Source: Syntrophomonas_A sp050258735
GTDB lineage: Bacteria > Bacillota > Syntrophomonadia > Syntrophomonadales > Syntrophomonadaceae
Assembly: GCA_050258735.1 (NCBI GenBank)
Contig: JBLMZJ010000054.1
Span: 1 to 11,517, forward strand
DNA length: 11,517 nucleotides
Reading direction: 5' to 3'
The translations under genes and the position numbers were made by a program. The notes below the pieces were generated by a model. The model did no database searches, was not told the origin of the DNA, and was given only the letters and a program-made list of their open reading frames with translations. How positions within the stretch are numbered: position 1 is the first letter of the stretch; each line of letters begins with the position of its first letter. Of this stretch, positions 6,314-11,517 are shown piece after piece.

Positions 6314-6991
6314 ATGAGGTGCATGACTGTGAAGATGGATTCGTTAAGCACTAAGCGAATGGCGGTGGAACTTGGCGCCGATTTGGTTGGAATTGCATCG
6401 GCAGAGGACTTTGATGTTGCGCCGGAGGGGTTTCATCCTACCGATGTTTTGCCGACTTGTAAATCGGTAATGGTTTTTGCTTGTGAATTTCCACGAAGTT
6501 CGCTTGATGCTGACCCGGTTACATACACACAAATACGTAACCAAATGACCCAGAAGATGAACAAGTTGGCGAGTGCAATGGTCAAGAAACTGAAATCCCT
6601 CGGTGTTGATGCGGTCCCGATAAAAGCTATCACTAGCCAATGGAACAATGGCCGAAATCGGGGGGCGATTTCGCTTAAACATGCTGCGGTCATAGCTGGA
6701 TTAGGTCGGCTCGGCAAGAATACCCTTCTGATCAATAACACTTTTGGCAACATGATTTGGTTAAGTGCAGTCGTAACTTCAGTAGTGTTGGCGCCGGATC
6801 CGGTGGCTGAGTACGAAGCATGCCTTCCTGGTTGCCAATTGTGCATTGAATCGTGCCCGGTGGGCGCTCTTGGAGACGAATTTATGCAGCAAAGAAAATG
6901 TGCCAATTTCGCATTTCAGCGCCGAGAAGGGCAGTTACAGATCCAGTGTTGGGAATGCCGGAAAGTGTGCCCCAACTGTCTAGGCCTCTAA
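6314..6991 (+). CDS. QueG-like double [4Fe-4S] cluster protein, short form
   Basis: The protein has up to 225 aa and resembles the core of epoxyqueuosine reductase (QueG) and its short relatives with a double 4Fe-4S domain. The N-terminal part contains AVELGADLVGIAS and LPTCKSVMVF, followed by GLGRLGKNTLLINNTFGNMIW at about 128-149, the block that QueG shares. Cysteines at 170, 174, 177 and 181 (followed by Pro), then 196, 212, 215 and 219 (followed by Pro), can hold two clusters. It ends a few residues after the last motif and lacks the C-terminal HEAT-like repeats of true QueG (about 300-380 aa), so tRNA modification is not assured; a redox role, perhaps with a corrinoid, is possible. Starts are uncertain: GTG at 6329 has GAGGTG at the best spacing, and ATGs lie at 6314, 6323 and 6335. 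It sits alone between the two 18-base repeats. Confidence 0.78.
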   Translation: MRCMTVKMDSLSTKRMAVELGADLVGIASAEDFDVAPEGFHPTDVLPTCKSVMVFACEFPRSSLDADPVTYTQIRNQMTQKMNKLASAMVKKLKSLGVDAVPIKAITSQWNNGRNRGAISLKHAAVIAGLGRLGKNTLLINNTFGNMIWLSAVVTSVVLAPDPVAEYEACLPGCQLCIESCPVGALGDEFMQQRKCANFAFQRREGQLQIQCWECRKVCPNCLGL

Positions 6992-7051
6992 CGTTTGTGG
7001 CCCGACATAACGTTTCGAACTGTTGTCAATCGTCTTCATGCCGAGTATGAC

Positions 7052-7072
7052 CGCGCCGTTCAATGTGGCGCG
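7052..7072. repeat. GC-rich hairpin downstream of the QueG-like gene
   Basis: CGCGCC (7052-7057) pairs with GGCGCG (7067-7072) around a 9-nt loop. No T run follows, so a simple intrinsic terminator is unlikely, although it may stabilise the message end. It is inside the putative inserted segment. Confidence 0.45.
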
Positions 7073-7141
7073 AGGGAAACTCTTTAGTAAATGCGGGGCG
7101 AAGTCGAGGATTTTATTCTTATCGGATTAGATCGTTACGGT

Positions 7142-7159
7142 GAACCGTACCATAAGTGA
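7142..7159 (+). repeat. Putative attachment site, right copy
   Basis: This is an exact 18-base duplicate of the rlmH 3' end in noncoding DNA. The sequence before it (CGTTACGGT) shares nothing with rlmH, so it is not the end of a degraded rlmH copy of visible length. Confidence 0.72.
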
Positions 7160-7199
7160 GTAGAAGCTAAGAAAGAGCTGAATGGACTTGGGTGTGGCA

Positions 7200-7222
7200 G
7201 GGAGAATTTCTTTCCCTTTTAT
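7200..7222 (+). terminator. Weak terminator-like hairpin, possibly the original rlmH terminator
   Basis: GGGAGA (7200-7205) pairs with TTTCCC (7211-7216, one G-U pair), followed by TTTTAT. The stem is short. It lies about 40 nt after the right 18-base copy, where a terminator of the ancestral rlmH would be expected had the 982 bp been inserted between them. Confidence 0.35.
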
Positions 7223-7381
7223 AGTATTGAACTGTGCTTACCGCAAAACGCACCACCGGTCCATAGGCTGTGACGCAGGCACGCTCATAAGCTGTTGGAT
7301 TAAGCATTGCTCCCATGGCATTTTTATCATCCCCGCTCCTTATAAAATCCAAAAAGTCCCCCTTATATGACGAAAAAACAG

Positions 7382-7422
7382 AAACAACTGCTATCCTCAG
7401 CGAACTGGAGTGGCAGTTGTTT
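7382..7422. repeat. Long imperfect hairpin of unknown function
   Basis: AAACAACTGC (7382-7391) is the exact reverse complement of GCAGTTGTTT (7413-7422). Inside, the strands continue to pair with bulges down to a CGAA loop at 7401-7404. A run of A bases precedes it and only TTT follows, so it might act as a weak terminator read from either side. No RNA family was recognised. Confidence 0.45.
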
Positions 7423-7753
7423 ATGGCTCCTTTCCACAATAAGGGGAGATAAACTCGTTTCCGAATTTACCTAAGGGCTGGGCGCCGTGGCTTTTCAGCT
7501 TTAGGCTGCCAGCTTCAGAGCATATTAAGTTGTAATATGAACGAAACCATTATAGCATACATAACATTAATGTATATATAGTATGAAACAAATTAATATA
7601 AAAACTTTTGATGTTAAAATAAACTCCAAAATTCAATAAACTGATTAATCAGATAGAATGGCGCATTAGGAATTTTTTTATTGACGGCCCTTCCGAGCTA
7701 TCTTCTTGATTAGTGGTAGACTGCTCATTGATTTAGTGTAAATATAACGTATT

Positions 7754-7782
7754 TTGACAAAAAATTCTCCGATTATTATGTA
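7754..7782 (+). promoter_or_regulatory. Probable promoter of the PAS kinase gene
   Basis: A perfect TTGACA at 7754-7759 precedes TATGTA at 7777-7782 with a 17-bp spacer. Alternative -10 hexamers TATTAT occur at 7774 and 7781 with poorer spacing. The leader to the GTG at 7839 would be about 50 nt. Confidence 0.45.
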
Positions 7783-7838
7783 TTATAAGACATATATTTC
7801 AGCAATATATTTTTACCAAAAACTAGGAGGCAATTCAA

Positions 7839-9377
7839 GTGAAAAATATGGACAAAACAAAGGAACAGCTCATAGAGGGAATAAATGAAATGACGCTTAA
7901 ACTACAAATTGAAATAAATAGACGTAAGCAAGCCGAAGCCGCATTACTTCAATCAGAAGAAAAATTCTCCAAAGCTTTTCTCTTTGGGCCTGATACCTTT
8001 ACAATCAGCAATCTTAAGAAAGGCTGTTACGTTGATGTTAATGATGCCTATTTGAAAGCAACGGGTTATACTCGGGAAGAGGTAATAGGCCATTCTTCTG
8101 AGTACCTGGGAATTTGGACAGACCCGGAAGATAAAGATCGAATAATTACAAGTGTCAAGGAACGCGGTAGTATACGGAACTTGCAAATCAACTTCCGCAT
8201 GAAGTCGGAAGAGATCATAACTACACTTCTGTCTGCAACGGTAATAAATATTTGCGGTGAACAACATTTGATTTGTATGGTTAAAAACATCAGTGAATAC
8301 AAACAAATGGAAGATGCATTACGGTGGTCGGAGGAGCGGTTCTCCAAGGCCTTTAATGTCAGTCCGATACCCATGACGATCACTACCTTTAAGGAAGGGA
8401 AATTTGTTGACTCTAACGATAGCTTTAATGAGATGTATGGTGCTAGCCGAGAAAAGTTCCAGGGTAAAACGTCACTAGACGTATTTTGGCTGGATTCAGA
8501 TGCTCGTAACCTGGTAAGACAAAGTCTTTTAGAGAACGGCTCGATTCGTAATACGGAAATCACCTTTAAAAACAAAACGGGAGAAAAGCGATCAGCCCTA
8601 TATTCTGCAGAACTTCTCAACATTATGGGGACCCGTTGTATACTAAGTATTTTTTCAGATATCACTGAAATCAGAAGAATGGAAGTTGAGATGGCCCGCC
8701 TGGACCGGCTTAACCTGGTAGGGGAAATGGCAGCCAGCATTGGACATGAAATCAGGAATCCCATGACCACCGTACGCGGTTACCTGCAGATGTTGCGTGA
8801 AAATATGGATTACAAGCGGGAAGCAGAACAGTTTGATTTAATGATCGAAGAACTGGACCGGGCCAATTCAATAATCACAGAATTCCTTTCTTTGGCCAAA
8901 AACAAGATGGTAAAACTTCAGCCAGAAAATCTCACTTCAATCATTATGAAACTATTACCGTTGATCCAAACCAGGGCCATTAGTCAAAATCATTACATAA
9001 AGTTAGAACTGATTGACCTGCCAGACCTGCTCCTCGATAGAGAGGAAATTCATCAGCTAATATTCAATCTGGTCAACAACGCGCTGGAATCGATGCCTTC
9101 GGCCGGAAATGTGACTATCAGGACTTTTATTGAAAATGATGAAGTGGTGTTGGCGGTTCAGGATAACGGTCATGGAATAGACAATGAACTATTGGATAAG
9201 CTAGGTACCCCTTTCCTGACTACCAAGGAGCAAGGTACAGGTTTAGGATTGGCCGTTTGCTATAGAATAGCTGCGCGGCATAATGCAAGAATAGACATAG
9301 ACACCAGACCGACCGGCACCACTTTTTACGTTAGGTTCTCGATCCCAACCAAAACTATTATTGATATGGTCAGTTGA
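7839..9377 (+). CDS. Orphan cytoplasmic PAS-PAS sensor histidine kinase (sporulation-kinase type)
   Basis: This 512-aa soluble kinase has no membrane segment. Its order is a coiled coil (about 5-40), PAS 1 (about 41-155), PAS 2 (about 164-280), a HisKA dimerisation domain with phospho-acceptor His303 in GHEIRNPM, and a HATPase domain. The HATPase shows FNLVNNALE (N box, 409-417), DNGHG (442-446), TPFLTTKEQ and GTGLGL (466-471). The two PAS domains resemble each other, both beginning SEE(K/R)FSKAF and containing GSIRN(L/T)xIxF, which suggests internal duplication. The start is GTG 7839, 8 nt after AGGAGG (7825-7830). This layout matches KinA/KinE-like kinases that feed Spo0F or Spo0A. No response regulator is adjacent, so the partner is encoded elsewhere. 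The gene is visibly more AT-rich than the kinase downstream. The ligand is unknown. Confidence 0.93.
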   Translation: MKNMDKTKEQLIEGINEMTLKLQIEINRRKQAEAALLQSEEKFSKAFLFGPDTFTISNLKKGCYVDVNDAYLKATGYTREEVIGHSSEYLGIWTDPEDKDRIITSVKERGSIRNLQINFRMKSEEIITTLLSATVINICGEQHLICMVKNISEYKQMEDALRWSEERFSKAFNVSPIPMTITTFKEGKFVDSNDSFNEMYGASREKFQGKTSLDVFWLDSDARNLVRQSLLENGSIRNTEITFKNKTGEKRSALYSAELLNIMGTRCILSIFSDITEIRRMEVEMARLDRLNLVGEMAASIGHEIRNPMTTVRGYLQMLRENMDYKREAEQFDLMIEELDRANSIITEFLSLAKNKMVKLQPENLTSIIMKLLPLIQTRAISQNHYIKLELIDLPDLLLDREEIHQLIFNLVNNALESMPSAGNVTIRTFIENDEVVLAVQDNGHGIDNELLDKLGTPFLTTKEQGTGLGLAVCYRIAARHNARIDIDTRPTGTTFYVRFSIPTKTIIDMVS

Positions 9378-9410
9378 TCCGAAATTTTAAGATACTGCCT
9401 CATTTCCAGG

Positions 9411-9642
9411 TCAGGTTTTAAAGAGACGTCGGTTCGCCGGACCGACTTTCAGCAACAGGCGATACCACATCAATCCGAAGATCACATCAACCAGCAGATC
9501 GGGGATAAACGGCGTTCATATTAAGGGAAGCTTCTAACACCTTCTTGAGAGCATCACGGCGGCTCAGTACCAGGTTTTGTATAGATTTGACTCGAAACTC
9601 CCGGTCAGTAATCACGCGTACCAATGAAGCCTTAAGAAAATC
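9411..9642 (-). pseudogene. TetR-family regulator, 3' remnant with frameshift
   Basis: Read on the minus strand, the segment starting at 9642 gives DFLKASLVRVITDREFRV and then LVLSRRDALKKVLEAS. It continues, after a frameshift at about 9501-9511, as PDLLVDVIFGLMWYRLLLKVG up to a stop at 9411-9413. The pattern DLLVD-hIFG-xxWYRLLL is typical of the C-terminal ligand-binding half of TetR regulators. The N-terminal helix-turn-helix is missing and a stop (complement of 9643-9645) lies just before the remnant. It is therefore a decayed gene of about 76 codons lacking its 5' half. Confidence 0.65.
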
Positions 9643-9667
9643 TTAAAAATTCGCTGCTGCATCATTG

Positions 9668-9783
9668 CACGGGCGAGTCGAGCAGCCTGATTATATGGCC
9701 CAGGCCATCGGGACCCTGGTCACCAATACATTTCAACCGGACAGGTCCTGGCAGTTGACGGCGGTCTGAAGCTCAAACGGTGA
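9668..9783 (+). pseudogene. Short-chain dehydrogenase/reductase, 3' remnant with frameshift
   Basis: From about 9668 one frame reads HGRVEQPDYMAQAIGTLVTN. After losing one base near 9734, the next frame reads TGQVLAVDGGLKLKR and stops at 9781-9783. The motif GR-x-x-QP-(E/D)-(D/Y), then (I)TGQVLxVDGGL, is the C-terminal signature of classical SDR oxidoreductases. The Rossmann nucleotide-binding half and the YxxxK catalytic region are absent. It lies back to back with the TetR remnant, both missing their 5' ends. Confidence 0.7.
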
Positions 9784-9798
9784 GGTGAAATATTCGAT

Positions 9799-9840
9799 TA
9801 TACTATTAGGTGAATCTCATCAAATGACCTCTAAGGGAGG
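9799..9840 (+). promoter_or_regulatory. Candidate -10 and ribosome binding site of the second kinase
   Basis: TATACT at 9799-9804 is a candidate -10 without a recognisable -35 at normal distance. GGGAGG at 9835-9840 is a strong ribosome binding site 5 nt before the ATG at 9846. Confidence 0.35.
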
Positions 9841-9845
9841 AAGCG

Positions 9846-10985
9846 ATGTTCCAGCTGCTGGGTGTTTTTAAGGCAATAATCTATGGGATCGTGTTTTATC
9901 GTACCTTTCGAACGCCGCCGGAGGTGCTGTTGATCCTTTTGTCGGCAGCCCTGGTCATCAGCGGATTCTGGCGGAATATTTTTAATTACAGCCGCCCAAG
10001 GGTGAATATGATCACTCTATGCCTTGACCTGGTTCTGGCTTTTCTTTTCTCACTCGCAGCCGGAAACGGTAGTTTCGATAAGTTCTTTTTTGTTTATATG
10101 CTGGAAGGAGTAGCCATTCTGCCGTCACGAGGTCCAATCATCTATGGTTTTTTTGCTCTGACTGATTATATTGGCGCCACCATGCTCTACGATCAGCGAT
10201 ACATAGGACATTGGGAGCTGCCCGGTTTGGCGGAACTGCTCTTATATCTATTGATCATATTACTGGTCTGGGGTGAGCGGAGGCAGCGCGAGCAGCGGCT
10301 GGAGTTCAAAAAAATGGCGGAAGAACTCCGCTATACCAACCTGCAGCTGGTAGACAGCCTGCAATGGAGCGATCAACTGGCAGCAGAAACGGAGAGGCAG
10401 CGCATCAGCGGAGAGATCCACGACAGCCTGGGGCATGAGTTGACCGGTCTGATCCTTACTCTCGAAGCCGCCAAACGACTTATGAAAAGCGACCCGGGAT
10501 CGGCCGGCGGGTACTGGGATAAGGCCCTTGATACGGCACGTTCGGCTATGCAGTCCGTCCGGGAAGCAGTAACGGGAAAGGAACCGGACCTGCAGTTTGA
10601 ACTGGGCCCTCTCCTGGCCAGTATGTCCAGGCAGGTCCAGGGGATTTCCGGACTGCAGGTGGAACTTTATATTCCGGCCGCGATCACAGGGCTTTCCGTC
10701 CAGGAGCAGTTCAATCTGTACCGGATCTTACAGGAAGCGGTCACCAACACCCTGAAGCATGGCCGGGCGCACACGGCCCGGATCGTCATCAACGCCGAGC
10801 CCGCCGGGGTCTGCTTCAGCTATACCGACGACGGCATCGGCACCGCCGACATCCATTACGGGAACGGGCTCAAGGGGATGATGGCCCGGATGTCGGCTCT
10901 GGGCGGAACGATCCAATTTACATCCGCATACAGCCAGGGATTTTGCATAGAAGGGCGACTGGATAAGCGAGGTATAGGATCATGA
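9846..10985 (+). CDS. Membrane sensor histidine kinase, DesK/LiaS/NarL type (HisKA_3)
   Basis: This 379-aa integral-membrane kinase is the sensor of the two-component pair with the next gene. Residues 1-143 contain about five or six hydrophobic segments with short loops and no sizeable extracellular domain, suggesting that it senses membrane state or works through a partner protein. A coiled linker (144-182) leads to the HisKA_3 motif ETERQRISGEIHDSLGHEL with phospho-acceptor His192. The HATPase shows ILQEAVTNTLKHG (N box, Asn301), TDDGIG (327-332) and GNGLKGM (339-345), intact. The stop overlaps the ATG of the response regulator in ATGA, so the pair is translationally coupled. Such pairs often control ABC exporters or envelope-stress genes; the targets are not in the window. 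Confidence 0.94.
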   Translation: MFQLLGVFKAIIYGIVFYRTFRTPPEVLLILLSAALVISGFWRNIFNYSRPRVNMITLCLDLVLAFLFSLAAGNGSFDKFFFVYMLEGVAILPSRGPIIYGFFALTDYIGATMLYDQRYIGHWELPGLAELLLYLLIILLVWGERRQREQRLEFKKMAEELRYTNLQLVDSLQWSDQLAAETERQRISGEIHDSLGHELTGLILTLEAAKRLMKSDPGSAGGYWDKALDTARSAMQSVREAVTGKEPDLQFELGPLLASMSRQVQGISGLQVELYIPAAITGLSVQEQFNLYRILQEAVTNTLKHGRAHTARIVINAEPAGVCFSYTDDGIGTADIHYGNGLKGMMARMSALGGTIQFTSAYSQGFCIEGRLDKRGIGS

Positions 10986-11517
10986 GGAAAATTCGCATTC
11001 TGATTGCTGATGATCAACCGATCATCTGTGAAGGATTGAAGGTCATCCTCCAGTTGGAAGAGGATTTTGAGGTAGTGGGGATCTGCTCCAATGGTCAGGA
11101 GGCTATGGAAAGCTGCCGGATCTTCCAGCCGGACATCGTCCTGATGGATGCACGCATGCCGGTAATGGACGGCGTCGCAGCGGCCCGGGAGATCACCCGG
11201 CTGTTTCCGGATTGCAAGGTATTGATGCTGACTACCTTTAACGAGCGGCAGTTGGTCGTCAACAGTATCCAGAGCGGGGTCAGCGGCTTTCTGCTGAAGG
11301 ATATGCAGCCCGACGATGTATGCCGGGCCATTCGGGAGGTCCATGCCGGCGGTGCTGTCCTGCATCCGGATGTGACTCGTATCGTCATGGAGCAGGCTGT
11401 CCATAACAGTGCTGAACTACCAGTCAGCGAGGAGTATACTGATACATTGGGCCAATTGAGCAGCCGTGAAAAGGAAGTCCTGCGCTTGATCGGCCGGGGG
11501 CTGTCTAATGCGGAAAT
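10982..11517 (+). CDS. NarL/LuxR-type response regulator, partial at window end
   Basis: The first 178 codons are present and the gene continues past the window. The receiver domain (1-120) has the acidic pair Asp10-Asp11, phospho-acceptor Asp56 in DIVLMDARMP, Thr84 and Lys106, all the residues needed for phosphorylation. A linker of about 35 residues is followed by LSSREKEVLRLIGRGLSNAE, the beginning of the LuxR/GerE DNA-binding helix-turn-helix. The start ATG at 10982 overlaps the kinase stop by 4 bp (ATGA). It is expected to be phosphorylated by the preceding kinase and to activate transcription as a dimer. Confidence 0.95.
   Translation, partial: MRKIRILIADDQPIICEGLKVILQLEEDFEVVGICSNGQEAMESCRIFQPDIVLMDARMPVMDGVAAAREITRLFPDCKVLMLTTFNERQLVVNSIQSGVSGFLLKDMQPDDVCRAIREVHAGGAVLHPDVTRIVMEQAVHNSAELPVSEEYTDTLGQLSSREKEVLRLIGRGLSNAE

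Larger units (their letters stand above)
6178..7159. mobile_element. Putative small SCC-like insertion at the rlmH 3' end
   Basis: The 982-bp unit ends with the 18-base direct repeat of the rlmH terminus. It carries its own promoter, one QueG-like iron-sulfur protein gene and a GC-rich hairpin, but no recombinase, so it would have to be non-autonomous or a deletion remnant. What is seen is the exact repeat and its position. That the segment was inserted by site-specific recombination is inference. Tandem recombination between att sites after loss of a larger element would leave the same footprint. Confidence 0.5.
7160..7838. other. Gene-free, increasingly AT-rich stretch with hairpins
   Basis: I see no convincing gene here. 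The short open frames on both strands have no ribosome binding site, no recognisable domain and no start context. Structural signals are the hairpins at 7200-7222, 7382-7422 and about 7471-7504. From about 7520 the DNA becomes strongly AT-rich up to the kinase promoter, with an inverted pair ATACAT/ATGTAT around 7560. This composition, different from the flanking genes, fits an accessory junction or a long regulatory leader. Confidence 0.5.

Noticed and set aside
6992..7141. Integron attC site after the QueG-like gene, suggested by repeated AACGTTT and a hairpin
   Set aside because: The required core pair (RYYYAAC and GTTRRRY) is not present in matching positions, and there is no array of cassettes or integrase.
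7167..7439. Minus-strand open frame of 90 codons after the right repeat
   Set aside because: No ribosome binding site, no family resemblance I could name, and it begins within a hairpin. A decayed gene cannot be excluded but is not supported.
7440..7520. c-di-GMP or ZTP riboswitch upstream of the kinase
   Set aside because: Isolated words such as CTGGGCGCC resemble pieces of these motifs, but the conserved cores and their order are missing on both strands.
6178..9400. One large mobile island from rlmH to the TetR remnant
   Set aside because: Only the first 982 bp are bounded by the direct repeat. No third 18-base copy, recombinase or other boundary was found further downstream.
9428..9449. 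Hairpin GTCGGTTC/GGACCGAC followed by TTT, as terminator of the PAS kinase
   Set aside because: The T run is only three bases and the hairpin falls inside the coding part of the TetR remnant, where the sequence is explained by the protein. It may still slow transcription.

Overview
The window looks like a moderately GC-rich, endospore-forming-type Firmicute of the class Clostridia (Syntrophomonadaceae or Peptococcaceae-like). Supporting signs are strong AGGAGG-type ribosome binding sites, a murA / HtrA-type protease / rlmH neighbourhood, and a soluble PAS-PAS kinase of the sporulation-kinase kind. The genus assignment is inference.

Region 1 (1-3840) is cell-envelope housekeeping. A membrane-anchored gluzincin metallopeptidase is followed after 2 nt by murA, and the pair ends at a strong terminator. 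The murA-htrA gap is a nest of three different inverted repeats. A monocistronic HtrA/DegP-like protease with its own terminator follows.

Region 2 (3835-5625) is a divergent pair: an N-terminal-nucleophile (choloylglycine-hydrolase-like) amidase on the minus strand and an AraC-type regulator with a GyrI-like effector domain on the plus strand, sharing a 102-bp control region.

Region 3 (5698-7840) starts with rlmH. The last 18 bases of rlmH, including its stop codon, recur exactly 982 bp downstream with no similarity outside the 18 bases. This is the same gene end that staphylococcal SCC elements use as attachment site. Between the copies lie a good sigma-A promoter and one QueG-like double [4Fe-4S] protein, with no recombinase. 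The most economical reading is a small, non-autonomous or decayed SCC-like insertion. Beyond it is an AT-rich stretch without a gene, holding several hairpins and the kinase promoter.

Region 4 (7839-11517) holds two signalling systems: an orphan cytoplasmic PAS-PAS histidine kinase, and a membrane DesK/LiaS-type kinase overlapping by 4 bp a NarL-type response regulator that runs off the window. Between them are the back-to-back 3' remnants of a TetR regulator and a short-chain dehydrogenase. Both have lost their 5' halves, consistent with one deletion that removed the centre of a divergent pair.
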